DNA of 64,000 nucleotides from Strongylocentrotus droebachiensis (GCA_035222895.1 JAVYIG010001831.1:186001-250000), one strand, 5' to 3'; positions 1 through 13,340 are shown, numbered from the stretch's first letter. Program-made: numbers and translations. The notes: generated from the sequence alone by a model not told the origin.

Positions 1-39
1 ATTAGAATCGGGACACAGCCATCAGATAAAAATTATGAC

Positions 40-720
40 TACTGTTACCTTTTCAAACATGAAAATATTACGAGCCATAAAGTTTTTCCGAATTCCAATA
101 TCGCACTGCCATCAGCAAAACGTCTTCCGGTTTAATTATCACACTGTACTTTTAATCTAATTTCAAAATGTCTAATCAGATGTGGCACGGAATAATAAAA
201 TAAATGGTCATAACTTCAAAAGAAATAATTGAATATTGGTCAAAGGTTACCTTATGACTTCCGGGTCCGAGTATAAAGCTGTCGGTGCGTTTCAAGGTGT
301 GATATTTCCAATAAATGTTGGGATTAGCCCCAAATTCCCTCAATCAAGCGAGGAACAGAGTGTATGCTAAACCAGTACCAAGCGATGGAAGAATAAGAAA
401 ATGGTCGTATTTTATCAAATAAAATAATCGGAATATTAGTCAAAGGTCACGTAATAACTTCCGGGTGCTGTCTGCCTCATTCCAGTATGCGATACTTTCC
501 AATAAATGTCAGGGCAAGCTGACAGTTCTCTCAGTCATTAGCAAAAGCAACACCGAGCAATTTTAAGAACAATTAAGTAAACGGTTGTAGTTTGAAAGCA
601 GTAATGGCAATGTTAATCGAATGATACATTATAAGTTCCGGGCCCGAACATCAGTGGATTCAACTGCGAGTCACAATGTGTAATAATCCTCACAAAATGT
701 TCAGACTAGTTCCAATGTTA
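40..720. repeat. Diverged tandem repeat, about 175-200 bp unit
   Basis: Three units align clearly and a fourth, at the left, weakly. The shared core reads TCAAAGG, then about ten bases, then ACTTCCGGG. The CCGGG anchors lie at 261, 461 and 638, and a weaker TTCCG sits near 86. Each unit also shares a downstream TTTCCAATAAATGT-like segment and a block reading AATGGTCATAACTTC or a variant just before the next core. The unit boundaries are approximate. The copies have diverged greatly, which suggests an old array. I see no coding frame in it. Confidence 0.65.
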
Positions 721-1589
721 TTCGATCCTGAGAGACACAGAGGGTTTTCCCAACCAAAGCCGATCGATTACTAATTGTTAATGACCGAGGTTCATCAAGA
801 ATATACGAGATTTGGGAGAATAGAGCTTGGGTTGTTTGGCGGTCTCACTTCACTGAGCGTCGAATAGTAGAATGCGTCGCGGTATCTTGATGAAAAATGT
901 GCGCCAGTGATCGGAGAGAAAGAGGTTTTAATTCAGGCAGATCTTTTTCATCGCGAAAATAATGATGAATCGTATTCTGCGATGAATACTTTAATGGATG
1001 TATATACCATTGTACAAGTGACCCGAGAGTTTGTGCTTCAGAAGAAAAGGGAGAAGAGAGAGAAAGGGAGAGAAAGAAAGAGGTTGTGTGAAATGGTGTC
1101 GTCCTTTAACCCCGTTTTGTATCGTTGGGACCTTGTGAAGTTGCTTGCTTAATGACATGATTATTATGCTCATTATCCACACTTTATATCTAATAATATG
1201 ATGATTACCATGAGGATTTATACGATTTCTGTGATTGTCATTATGAAAAGTGCTTAGAAACGTCACGAGTATAAATTGTGATTTACTGATTTGCCAATTT
1301 ACTGATGACAGAAGAGCTTAAAGGTCTCGCTTGGAAATAGAGAAGGGACACAACGGAAGCTCACTCAACTTGTTGAAAATCGTGAAAATTGCAAATGTCA
1401 TGCTTATAGCACAGTGTCATTTAGTATTTCAAGCAGATGTATATTTATACCATTTATCCTGGCCACTGAGAAAGGGAGTTCATTAGTCAGTGGTTATAGA
1501 ATATAATATGGTGCCATTGGTGATTGCAATATGACAGCAAAACTAGTAAAACTATATACGATATACCAATATCACCATCATATTTTTAG
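721..1589. other. Non-coding stretch, nothing recognised
   Basis: AT-rich sequence with a short purine-rich patch near 1040-1085. An 81-codon open frame at 907-1152 shows no motif, no splice context and no signal peptide, so it is not called as a gene. Confidence 0.4.
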
Positions 1590-1799
1590 TGTACATCGTG
1601 GCCCTGCAAAATATATAACTTCGGCCAACAGGGTCACTTTGCGAGAGAGTGTGATGCCCCCAAAATGAGAGCCCCTAATGGACCGCCCCCTCCCTTATTT
1701 GCCCAGCACCATATGCATGCTGGGACAATGCCCCCCGTCTCCCCAATACCCAGTGTACTCTCCTTTAAACGAGAGCATAAGTTCATTTGGAGTTTATGA
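1590..1799 (+). CDS. Zinc-knuckle-like open frame (fragment, possibly an exon or fossil)
   Basis: A 69-codon open frame follows a plausible splice acceptor (ATTTTTAG, ending at 1589). Codons 9-19 read YNFGQQGHFAREC-like, matching the second half of a CCHC zinc knuckle with correct Gly, His and final Cys spacing. A proline-rich tail follows (APNGPPPPLF, then MPPVSPIPSV). CCHC knuckles bind single-stranded nucleic acid and occur in host proteins of the CNBP type and in gag proteins of LTR elements. The knuckle looks degenerate and no neighbouring domains are present, so this may be a relic. I cannot tell a host gene fragment from a gag-derived fossil; if gag-derived it is broken. Confidence 0.3.
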   Translation, partial: CTSWPCKIYNFGQQGHFARECDAPKMRAPNGPPPPLFAQHHMHAGTMPPVSPIPSVLSFKREHKFIWSL

Positions 1800-1892
1800 T
1801 GAAGTTCTATATCAGTTTACGTGTTAAGTTGAAAAATACGACGATATGGTTACATTATGATGAAGGTGATGCTGATGGTGACGATTATGATG

Positions 1893-1968
1893 CTCGTTGT
1901 GGTGGTGGTGGTGGTGGTGGTGGGGTGGTGGTGTTGGTGGTGGTGGTGGTGGTGTTGGTGGTGGTGAT
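1893..1968. repeat. (TGG)n trinucleotide repeat
   Basis: An imperfect GGT/TGG run interrupted by TGTTGG steps, followed by a GATGATG-rich tail to about 2010. The open frames it creates on both strands are composition artefacts. Confidence 0.9.
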
Positions 1969-2014
1969 AACGATGTTGATGATGGTGTTGACGATGAAAG
2001 ATGATGAAGGATGA

Positions 2015-3910
2015 CGACAGTGCTACCGAAATGACAATCATTCGTTTCATGTACCACCCGTTCCGACTCAATTGTCACTATGTAAATAATGTTCCTTTGA
2101 AAAAAGAACGAGCAAACAGAGAAGCGACCTAAATTATCTCCAGGCATTAACATTGATTAAGATCCTATTGTCTGTACAAAAAGCCAGACATATCGTTGAA
2201 ATTTATAACAAACTATTATCAGGCAAAGCAGGTGTCCCCTTTCCATGTACCACGACCATGACAAACCGCAAATATCATGTTTACCTGCGCATTTTTCTGT
2301 TAAATTATCCGCATCTTTGTATTGATTTCCATCCATTGTGAGCACTAGAACCGGGGGTAGTAATTATTTCCACCCGATCGCATTTGCACTTGTTTTCTGA
2401 TCTCATTTGGTATAATATTTCAAAACATGGTCTTTGAAATTTATCCAGGCGAAAATGTTCATTGTTCGGGTGTCTCCCTCGCTCTGTAGACACTCAACCG
2501 TGCCCGCAGTTAAAGCCGAGAAATCATGTTGGTAAACTCCCTTTGACTATTTGTCGGATTTCTGCTATTTTTAGTTGATATATAGCAGGATAGGCCTACT
2601 ATGAATTTCTCGTTGAAATATTGAAAGAAAATGAGAGTGTAACAAGTAAATATTTTGGCAAAGATGACATTACACTGCACAATGTTGGTGTAAAACACAT
2701 GATAATGGTGTGCACGCTTTATTATGAACCCCTATGCGATTACATTGCGGTGAGTTTGGAGGAAGAATATGATTGAGGGACAGTATCGATTCGGAGTTGC
2801 TTTGAGATCAATTTTACAATTAAATTAATCGCAAATCATGGATGTAACATCAACATAGCTTACACAAATTATCTGTTGATACAAGTAGACCAATATGGAG
2901 CCAAAGTCAGCATGTTTAATCTTAATATTCTTTTGCTTTCATGACTTAATATTATCTTTAAGACTGTTTTGTTACCCTCGAAGAGAGGAATAACACAACC
3001 ATATTGTTTTTTTAAACTTTGCCTGTAGTATTTGAAACTTTATTCCATTTACACTTCGTATTTATCAAATTACTTATGACGGAATTTTGCAACTTCAAGT
3101 TCAAGGTCTACATCGAAACACTCTTTAAAAATAAAAAAAAAATAAAAATCATAATAACACAGGGTCACTATATGGTACGTTCTACGTATTAAGATGCATT
3201 ATTTAAAAATAAAATAAACATATTGCAGTAGGCTTATTGTTTTAAATTGATACTCTAATGAAGAAAACAAAAAGTTAGCCGTCAACATACGGCATGAACT
3301 AACTTTCTAAAAATATGACACATCATGAACAAATCCTGTAAAGATATGATATGCAAAGTCAACGAGGGGAGTTTCGCCCCCCCCCCCCTCCACCAGTCCA
3401 AACAGCCCTTATTCCAAAGAATATGAGCCAATTCCCCCTTACAAATCGTCGAGCGACAAACTTGGCAACTTTTTTTTTTAACCCTTTAAACAGAAATCAG
3501 GAGTTTCCACCTCCACCCCTCCATGCATTCTCGCATAAATAAAGGCTTTTCAACATATCATGTAGGTGTTACTCCGTATAACCAGCTCGACGGGTGCAAA
3601 AGACTGTCTTCACAACTCATCAGCCAAACAAAACACCCAAGTTCAGCACCTAAAAAGCACTTTCCCACCTCCCTTAAATTCCTGCAATTCCGCAACTAAT
3701 GACATATCGGCTGCATCTATTATTCCCGCTTTGCGCCATAATTATGAAATTTGTCAGCTGTGATTATCAATAAAGTTATGATAGGGGTAAAGAATACCCC
3801 GTGGTGCCGCATAACTCTTTTGTTAGCCTAAAAGTATTGATTTTCATACACCTATCTGTGCACCAATTAAGGGTGAAGAGTTCACTTCGTCTTTGTATAT
3901 TAATAAACTG

Positions 3911-3946
<36 letters not shown>

Positions 3947-6140
3947 CAATAGGCGGAGAGATCTCGTACTTGCTTGAATACCTTTTAACGCGTGTCATAA
4001 AAGACCCTAAATTCCCCATTTCTTTATTTTCAAACTACAGAAATAATAATTGTGCTACAGCACAAAAATAATGCGCTGCATAGTATAGAGTGAGAATTGA
4101 ATACTTCCATAACATGATAATGATAATGATATGTAATATTTCTATTGCGCCTTTATGTAGGCCTAGTCTGTAATGATGAGAGGTACCGATACGAAAAAAA
4201 AAAATCTGCTCTGTAATTTTATTAAGTTGGTGTAATATCCCCATGCTGTCTTATAGTCTTTTAAATGTTGAGGTTTACACGAAAGTAATGACATTCTGTA
4301 TTCTCTCCTATACTTTGTAAACATTATCAGTGAGTAGATGATAATAATCGGACACACCCTGTATACTTCTATCCATATTAAGAATATTTCAAAATTAGCG
4401 CACAATTTAGCACAAATAAGAGAGACTCAAGAGTTTTCGTGCACTTTGTAGTTTCATCTTTACTCTTATCAATTCAAAAAAAGATAATCTAGTTAAAGCT
4501 GTAAGAACGTCCATGTCATCTATAACACTTACTTAGATGCTCTAACATACTTCTCGACTTGGAGAGAGAAAAGGTTTCTCGACTCGTTGCCATAGCAACA
4601 CCCACAGATATTCATCAAGCAGGAGAGATGTAAACACTGGGTCGAATGTTTCAATAAATGTCAATCAGCGCCCTGTTATTACGAAAATGCCTCAACGGCT
4701 TCCGTATCTGATCTTTTTTTTTTGTTATACCTGTTGCATTCTCCGCCGACACAATTATGACAATAGAACATCAATTGGAGAAACGACCAAAACATGTTTT
4801 CCTCAATTTCAATCCCTGATTTAAAAAAAAATGACTCCATAAAATATGGATATATTTACGATTTCGTGACTATGAAAAGAAGGGGAAGATGATCAGATGA
4901 TAAAAATAGGAGGAAGGAAAGGGGAAAGAGGGGAAGAAGGAAAAGCTAACAAGTGAGACAATTACTACAAGAGAAGAAGAGAGCGAAAAGAAAAATGAAG
5001 AAAAAAGGAGACATTTAAAAGATGAAAGTACATGGACAAGAATATGAAGACCAACAACAACAACAAAAACAACAACAAGAGAGATCATCTGATGACAAAC
5101 ATACCATTATAATTGCACAATATTATTTTGCTATTGAATTGAGCGGCAATATTGCTACTTTTATTCTGTTGATTTTGTTGATCGGATTGACCATGTTCTC
5201 GAAGAGAATACGTATCCTATTCTGGTTGGTAGTGCGGCTTCATTTCACTTTAATAAAACAAAAATACATTCTTCAAAAATCATACCTTTCAATCCTCGCT
5301 CTCTCTTTTACATTAATTGGCTTTCATCATTCCTACTAAGTTTATGTTTCATGTATACCTGAAACATCGCCCTGGTATCCAGTTACATTTCCTGTTTTGT
5401 TCCATTTCTTTTCTTTTCTCCTTACGACTCACGTCCTCGTAACCATGGTTACCCGTCAATGGTGGCCATATAATGTCGTCTGCTCTACATCACACATCGA
5501 ATAGTCAAGCATTACACTCATAAGCAATTATATGTTTGCTCTAACCAATCACGCTATGTCATTCTCAATATGGTTTGATGAAAACCGAACTCAAGTTTTG
5601 ATTGAGATGGGAAGTTCTAGTGATGCGCTCCATATTAACAGGTACACCTATATTGGTATCATCTTGTCATATAAGGTCTTCATTTATATATTGTCGTGCT
5701 TGCGTGGGACATGAGCATGTTACCTGATTACATGTCGTAAAATAATCGAACATGTACAGGTTTTCAAATGTTAATCATATAATGTAAGCCAGAATAGTTC
5801 ACTTAGTTTGCTTTGAATGATCAGTTTCCCCTGTCCACATGGCTCGTTATATATATACATCTCGATGCATACAATGCACGATGCACAAGAGCAGTTTCAA
5901 ACAAGCCTAAACGAAAATTTAACTGGAATTATAGTATAAATCGCAATACATTCACAGAAGTATTTCTCACATTTCACGACCATTCCATTTTCAGTTATGT
6001 AAGGTTTCCAAAAGAAGAAGGCAATAACATATTCAAAAGATTGTGACGAATAGAACTAAGACATTGCTGATGTTGTTTTTGCTGTTTATAAAAACATCAT
6101 CATTTACATATTACACTCTTGAATGTAACATTTTCATACA
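2015..6140. other. AT-rich single-copy stretch with simple repeats
   Basis: I see no supported gene here. It contains an (AT)n run at about 3913-3943, poly-C runs at about 3377-3390, and a purine-rich patch at 4870-5010. Just after this patch an open frame at 5022-5339 begins with a polyglutamine stretch and has two hydrophobic segments. That frame has no splice or promoter support and is left uncalled. Confidence 0.4.
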
Positions 6141-6201
6141 CCAGAGGTAGATTCAGCTGTACAAGGGACAATGCCCCCTACCTCCCCCCCCCCCCCCCCC
6201 A
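6141..6201 (+). mobile_element. Possible decayed hAT-like terminus
   Basis: The segment begins CAGAGGTAGATTCAG and runs into a long C tract. This resembles the CAGGCGCGGATCCAG terminus plus homopolymer of the complete hAT element at 32 kb. No partner end or target duplication was found, so this is only a possible fragment. Confidence 0.2.
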
Positions 6202-6952
6202 CTATGAAATACTTTAGCCTGTTTTATACGCATTTGTGGCGGCGTGCTTTTTTTTCTCGAAGATGTTACCCCGGAAAGAAAATTATAATTTGTTTCCCTG
6301 CCCACCCCCTTTAATCAACGAACTCAGGATCTGTCAATGTTTTACAAGGCACAATCCATTTAATATGTATACCCAAGTGTTATTATGCGTAATCTAGACT
6401 ATCAATGCATTCGTGATAAAGTAGAAATAAAAAGAAGATTTCAAATGGTTTGAGTAAACATGCACTATTTTAATCAGGAAAATTGTTGCGTCATGACCGT
6501 GTTTTTGCCATCTCACGATCTGTGGTCTCAAATCACTTGTAAAAACTCGCATCTCCGATCGAACAAGTGCAAGCAATACTGTGTCCAGAAGTCGAGGTGT
6601 GCAAAGCTGTGGTCAATTACATCTTTCGTGACGTCCTTAGGAAAAGTTTGCCTGACTAGATATTCGTTTTAATTGGCAGAGTCCGTTGCGCGATGCTTGA
6701 AAACACACGAAAGATGCGCTGAGATATATGTCATCGGTTGTACGTACATGTACCGCGACTATCTCAGCCACATCACTAAAAAGTAACTCAAAATTCGATT
6801 GCAAAACAACCGATTCTCACAATTATGCACAACCACGTAAGATGAGCTGAGATCTGACTTTTTCAGTCAGTCGCCGAAACCCAACCGAACGATTCTCACA
6901 AACATTCGCCTTCTAGTTAAATCGTTGGATGTAATATTGACATGATTAATAC

Positions 6953-7086
6953 CTCCGTCACACCGACAAACAGACGCAAAATCGACTTCAAAATGACCGG
7001 TTCTTGACTATTCGGTGGTAATGTAACATTGCATTCGGTCTGTTGTCGGTCTGGTGTTGGTCCTACCGGTGTAACCGGGACCTCAC
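6953..7086. mobile_element. Small MITE-like element with inverted ends
   Basis: The left end reads GTCACACCGACAAACAGAC and the right end, read on the minus strand, carries GTTACACCGG and then ACCGACAACAGACC. The two halves are partly complementary around a centre near 7010. The target duplication is unclear and the ends are degraded. Confidence 0.4.
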
Positions 7087-8900
7087 CCTAGCTGTCACCT
7101 CGCGGTTGCAGACGACATAGCGAAGTGGTTAGGTAGATATTGGAGCTTCCGTGAATTGGCGGGAAATAGTATTCCCGGTGAAATAACAAAGCTTCCTGCA
7201 AATAACCTGTTATTTGCTCAAATTCGCTGCTTTGGTTTATGGTTTGACCTTTGTTTTTGTTTTGAAATAATAATCTTCTCTTATAAATGAACATCTGTTT
7301 TCTCATAATCATGATGACGATTATTCCCCTTCAAATTTTAATTAAGATGTTCCCTTTAGCTGTCTTCCACCTGTATCATATTTCTGTCATTCTGTATCTG
7401 TTTACCTTCCATTCGTTCCTTTCATTAACTCTCTATTAGTCAACGCTTTTGCTACTACTTTCAGTTTAACTGTTAATTAATATACCGAGAAGATTTACCT
7501 GGCATTAGTTCACACTGGTGAAATACTTTTAGAATACAGTAACATTTTATAATAAAATAATCTATTTTTAATAACTCCGAAAAGAACTATTTAGACTCTC
7601 TTACTCTCCCTCTACCCCTGCACCTCCCCCTCTCCCTCTCTTTTGTTTCTTCCCTTTCCTCATAATTATGTCTCTATCTGTGGCTCTCTATCTGTATCTC
7701 TATGTTTACCGCTATCCCCCCCCCCCTCTCTCTCTCCCTCTCTCTCTCTCTCTCTGTCTGTCCACCTGTCTGTGTCTTTCTCTGCCTGTGTATGTCTGTC
7801 TCTCCCCTGTACTCAGCTCTCTCTTACCTTGGTCTTGGTATTATTCATTTCACCTTACAAAATCATTTCATATAGAACTGTCATATACCTAACTGAAAAT
7901 AGTTTGTTTCCATGATTCCACAAACCGCAATGACGACAATCCAAACTGACGAACAGACGTCCATAATTAAGTTTCTTATTTTTTACGAAAAGAGGAAAAA
8001 TACTGACATATTAAACCCATCGAAAACCTTGATCCACCACAAAGGATTGCCCGAACGACTATAGATGATGTCATCGGAAAACAGGAATCCAAAAACAAGT
8101 GTTTGACGTCATCCGAATGTATATGTCATATTCGTCTGTCCTCGATGATGACTTTTCGTTGTCTTTGTTTCAAAAATAGCATAGACCGGCTTCGAAGGGT
8201 CAGCAAAATGAATCGACTTTCGAAAAAAGGTGACTTCGACGCTTTGGGTCTTGGTATACTGGACAATGAAACTTCAAAATATTCTTGTTTTTCAGTCACG
8301 TTTTCAAAGAAAAGAAAGACATTGTACAAAGAGACGTTGTTGTAAAATGAACAAAATATGTCTATTCAATTTTCAATTTTCTTTTTTTCACTTCACCACT
8401 TTCGTGTAACAGAACGAAGATCCATTTCCCGATCCGATCACTGAATGAAGCTTATACGCTATTGAAATAGTTATATGGACTCAAGATTAAGGACAATACT
8501 TTCTAGGGAATTATTCTGGTTTAACCCAACATTTTCCGAGCTTATGTGCTCATCTCTTTGAAAACAGTTTGTATTTAAGAAAGATTATGCCATATGCTAA
8601 TACATTTTTTTAAATCAAAGGAGAGCCTTGTTTATATGTAGAAAAGAATCAATCTTATACTAAAACTGTTCCATATGGGTTGATTTATATATCATGCTAT
8701 TTTCTAGAAACTCATCTTAAACATTTTTATATGTGAAACAGATTAGGATATGTGATCATAAATCATGCGAAAATAGTAAGATTAGCTCAAGACAGACGAT
8801 GATCTGTTCATGTTCCAGGCGCTTGTCTTGGAGTAAGGTTGCGTTGTTTTCCCGAAATCCCGAGATGGATTTTGTAATCCGGGAGAGCGAACCACTCCTT
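7087..8900. other. Non-coding stretch with a C-run/CT-run microsatellite
   Basis: 7716-7760 is a poly-C run joined to (CT)n, within a CT-rich zone at about 7580-7810. Low-complexity open frames over it are artefacts. The rest is AT-rich with no recognised feature. An open frame at 8103-8345 lacks any motif. Confidence 0.5.
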
Positions 8901-9080
8901 CAAGTTCAAGTTCAAGTTCAAGGTTTATTCATCTTTCTTTCATAAGACACATTTCAAATATGACATGAATATAACAATTTAACCGAATATGGCGTTACAA
9001 TAGAAAGATGAGGTGACCTTGGTTGAAAGAAAGGCTTGTGGATTTAAGGTCCCTCATGAGCAGCTTATGAGTATGTCCTG
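8901..9080 (-). mobile_element. 3' end fragment of a non-LTR retroelement
   Basis: Read on the minus strand the segment ends in GAATAAACC followed by (TTGAAC)n, the usual form of a LINE or LINE-mobilised SINE 3' tail: a short untranslated region, a polyadenylation-like word and a short tandem repeat. No coding part is present, so the copy is 5'-truncated. The family is not recognised. Confidence 0.5.
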
Positions 9081-11300
9081 AAAGAACAAACTCGTTGGAT
9101 AAGAATAATGCATACATTGCCAAAAAGGAGTGCATCTATTGACAACATTTTCTCTGTAGAATAAAGATGATGAATGTATGCATGACTTCTTCATAGCAGA
9201 ACATTGTTAAGTTGTTCGATGTGTGATGAAGGATTATCCTAATCCCAAAACTCTCTTCCTGTTATTTTGTTAGAAATAATATTTCTTTCTCGTTTGACAC
9301 TATGGACACGGCCCATATGGTTTATACTTTCATCGTGCAGTTGGGTTTTACTTTTAGATCAGATTATGTTACCTGCTCACAAAATGTCTTCGTTTAAGTT
9401 TGTTTGAAATCGAAAGGGCATATTGGATGGCAAAGAAAACGAATGGAGGGTAAGCTTAACATAAAGCATTTTGATGGGGTATAGCTTAACAGCAATCTGA
9501 TTAATCAAAACCCTCAAAGGCGGTGCCAGTCTAAGAAAAAAAGAAACCCTTCCCCCTCTTAATTCAATTTTTTTTTTGCAGAGAAATATACTGGTGAGCA
9601 AAACAAACAAACAAACGAACATATAAACAACAGAACTAAAAGAACTAAAGCAAAGGGGGAATAAAGAAAAGAAACCCACAAGCGTGCACACCACACACCC
9701 TTAAGTTCAGCCAATCTTTTCATATTCCTGGGGTTTCCCCTGTTTGGTTTACGCTCCTGATAATATGCCACTCTTGATAAAAGCAAATTTATTAGAAGAA
9801 TCAACAAAGAATATTGATGCCTTTCTCGCATCCCAATGATTGACGGATTGCAATAAAATAAAATGCGGCTTAAACTAGCGGGAATTCGCATCGCTGCCAT
9901 TTTAATTCTTGAACTGTAACAAAGGAACTTGAACTTGATCAACAGGACAAGCGAAATGCCACTCAGGATAGGGCAAATAGACGAACTGTCTACAATTCAT
10001 TTCATACCACTCTAATTAAAAATGACATCTTTGCCGTTTTGATGAAGGGGACGTTTTCATCAAAGCCCGGATAAAATTGAGAATGGAATAATTTCTGCCT
10101 TCCGACAGAGTGTCACTGAACCCAAAGGAGAATGCTTGGGTATTAATTGGAGTTCATAGAGGCTGGGAGCAACCACACCGGAATTATAATGCCTTATTGG
10201 ATAAATCCACAGACTGTTCTTTTCTCTATAGTTATTTTCTTCCTCATTTTATTTTTTTCTTCAGTTAAATTAGTTATAAAGATATGTTAGCACCACATTT
10301 TTATGTTGACAATAGTTGGAGAAAAATGCGCCATCTTTTATTCGTCAATAATGAATTCCTCATTAAAAAAAAACATCTTTGTTAAAGAAGAGCAAATTAA
10401 TCTGTCTTCATCTTTTGGGTTATTAATTTAAAGGAGCGGGGCCATAAAGAAAAAGACACCCTGTAGTATTCTCATTCAAATAAAGTACTGTATAATGCAC
10501 CTTGCATTATACTTAGACTAAAACTAAAAGGCCTTCTTGTCTCGAATTTGGCGTTTGGTCTATTTCACTCTCATCGTGTTTTAAATAGGCAATTATTTCT
10601 TCAACGATACCATAGCGACGAATTCCCTTTTCATCTCCCTATACGTTGATGAGTCTACCTTTGACGTTGACCGATAATTTCATTCCATAATCTAATTTCA
10701 TCGTTCCGTCTCGACCACTGTTGCAACCTTCCTCACCTCACGTAACCTTATACCCTTATATCCCTCTATCCCAATTGACAACCGTCATTACATCTGTCAT
10801 TACACTATCCAGATCCTGAAACAGTTATCAAATTATCATCAGAGCAAAGAGAATATATTATTCGTTTAATCATCAGGATGAAAGTGTACAGTACATGTAC
10901 GTTATTCCTGAAAGTAACAATTATGTTCAAGGAAGGATAGAATTTCAAATTATAGTTCATGTATGATATTAAGTCGGACACTGCAATTACTTGGGAAACC
11001 AGTGGAAAACCGTTGGCCAGAGATGAAACAGGATTTGTTATTGATTAATTTGGTTTCGTTTGTTGAGATCTGGTTATCACGCAACCTATTTATTTATTTC
11101 GTTTATCTGGAATCTTGTAAATGAAGAGAGTTAAGTTGTTGTTTCCCCTTGACATACCTGTTATTTATATTCTCTTAACTTTTCAGTCTTATCCTTTCTC
11201 TATTTATCCACAACCTGTCTCAGCATGCTCCAGATACTTGTCCATTTTATTTTTTGTTTTTGTGGGAGGGGAGGGGGGGGGGGGGCGTTTTTTGGTTACT
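9081..11300. other. AT-rich stretch, nothing recognised
   Basis: The longest open frame not made of simple repeats in this part (127 codons, minus strand, 9559-9942) contains (GTTT)n and poly-lysine codons and shows no domain. It is not supported as a gene. A poly-G run lies at 11273-11285. Confidence 0.4.
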
Positions 11301-11305
11301 ATTTT

Positions 11306-11740
11306 TCTCCTCCATAACCTCCTTTTGATGTTAGTCTTTCTCCTTCTCTCCTCGATCTATATCACTCCACTTTGTAACTCTCTATATCTAGATTTTGGTA
11401 TATACTTAAAAGTTCCTACAAAAACCAGCAAATACAATAAAATAAAAGTTTCTCCTCCATAACCTCCTTTTGATGTTAGTCTTTCCCCTTCTCTCCTCGA
11501 TCTCTATCACTCCACTTTGTAACTCTCTATATCTAGATTTTGGTATATACTTAAAAGTTCCTACAAAAAACCAGCAAATACAATAAAATAAAATGTTCTC
11601 CTCCATAACCTCCTTTTGATGTTAGTCTTTCCCCTTCTCTCCTCGATCTCTATCACTCCACTTTGTAACTCTCTATATCTAGATTGTGGTATATACTTAA
11701 AAGTTCCTACAAAAACCAGCAAATACAATAAAATAAAAAC
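11306..11740. repeat. Three-copy tandem repeat, 145-146 bp unit
   Basis: The word TCTCCTCCAT recurs at 11306, 11451 and 11597. The units are nearly identical, differing at a handful of positions, and each ends in AAATACAATAAAATAAAA. The high identity suggests a recent local duplication. The unit includes an AATAAAA word but no coding frame that holds across all copies. Confidence 0.9.
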
Positions 11741-13199
11741 ATAACGAGTTTGGCAAATTAAGGCGTAATGAAAAATGTAAGAGAGGTGTTTTCAGATTAA
11801 TCGAATCAATTTTATTAATAGAAAGAAGAATTCAAATTCATTAAATCGATGGGAGTTCTAAGGTTTGAGTTTGTCTCAAAAAATGAAACCGGTTTTCAAA
11901 AAGTGTAATTATTTGAAAACCAAAGTCACGGGAGGTCAAATTTCAGATACCGAGTATCTTTAAAAACAAAATTAATCTGTCTTTTGAGAAATGCACCTGA
12001 GCGTGTTTTTGAGAGAACGGAATTCGAAGTCTGACAATTGTCAAATTCATTCCATATTCAAATTATTGGAAATTACAGACGTTTCCTATTCACTTGCACT
12101 GATGACATAGCAACGAAACGAGTACGGTATGCGGCTTTTTATCTCCATATTTTGCAGGTAATAACGTTATTATATTTCTATTCTTAGCCTGCCACTTATT
12201 GGATTGTCTCGGAACATTTTCACCGCGTGCCACTGCCAATTTTTAAATGAAAACTTTTGTTGATGGACGGGATCTCTTCTTTGTGTGTAAGTAGTCAAAA
12301 GATCCCAATACAGTTTAAAGATAATTAAACGTAATTTGGTGAGGGTAAGAGACACCTGCACTGTAATAGAAATTTTATTTTAAGTTCGCACATATTCGAA
12401 TTAGTGCATAATATGATTATATTATGACGTCAAAATTCAAAATTTGAGTACGATTGTATAAGCAAAGGAGGGGGGAGGGTACGGTGAGCTCACTGAGCTG
12501 TAATGTAAGCATGAAGGATTAACGTTTGTTTTCTTCTGCAATCATCACCACCTGAGAGCTTTATTTATTCAAATACAAATTAATATCAATAGGCCATTGG
12601 ACAGTAGGCCTACATGTATTTGTGGCTTGACCATGTTAACAGAATATGTGTGTCCGTCAATGCAATTTCCTAAGTTTTAGCGAACGTTGAAAAAGGAGTT
12701 GACACCAGTCCCATAAAATCACCAAAGAAATTACAAGTGTCATTGATAAAGAAACATTCTGAATAACATAAATGATTCATCCTAAGCATTTGTGGAAATA
12801 ATTCAATAATTGAGATATCATCGTTTAATTGAAAGCCAAGGCGTTTCCCAAGTGAACTTTGATTCAGTATTGCATATGTCATCACATGTTAACTCTAATT
12901 TTGTAGGGGAAAAAAAGGTTTACTCGGTCCAAGATAAGAAGGCATCGAAAACTTCGGGCAGATTTCGGGCAGACTTCCGTTTGAATTGATTCATTGTTTT
13001 CTATATCATACTTTCAAATGTTAATTTTCATGCGCATGAATGTGAAATTTATATAATTTTACTAATGCAGTACGTAATGCAGTACGTAAATAGGAAATGG
13101 AGGATATTTGATTACAAGCTAAATGCATAATAAACATGAATTATATAAAGGGGGTCTTTAGCTTAAGCATGAAGCTTGATGTGTTTTGCAGCCATCTAT
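11741..13199. other. AT-rich stretch, nothing recognised
   Basis: No repeat structure, splice-supported frame or RNA gene was seen. One short G-rich patch lies near 12468. Confidence 0.4.
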
Positions 13200-13208
13200 T
13201 ATATTATT

Positions 13209-13243
<35 letters not shown>

Positions 13244-13255
13244 AATCATCATTTA
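13200..13255. repeat. (ATC)n trinucleotide repeat
   Basis: About 13 consecutive ATC units with flanking ATT and AATC variants. Confidence 0.9.
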
Positions 13256-13340
13256 ATGTGAAACTCTACCAGCAATGAAAACATCTTGATGCAATACGTA
13301 GGCACATTTAATTACGACAGCGCATCACAGCGCTTCATGC

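Noticed and set aside
5022-5339. 105-codon + strand frame with polyglutamine and two hydrophobic segments
   Set aside because: It begins in a CAA repeat after a purine-rich patch and continues in AT-rich sequence. The hydrophobic runs follow from T-rich codons.
7088-7180. A-box-like TAGCGAAGTGGTTAGG suggesting a tRNA-Ser-type gene
   Set aside because: No B box follows at the right distance and the ends do not pair, so it is at most a decayed SINE head.
9559-9942. 127-codon minus-strand frame with hydrophobic segments
   Set aside because: Part of it is (GTTT)n and poly-A derived. There is no domain, no conserved motif and no promoter or splice support.
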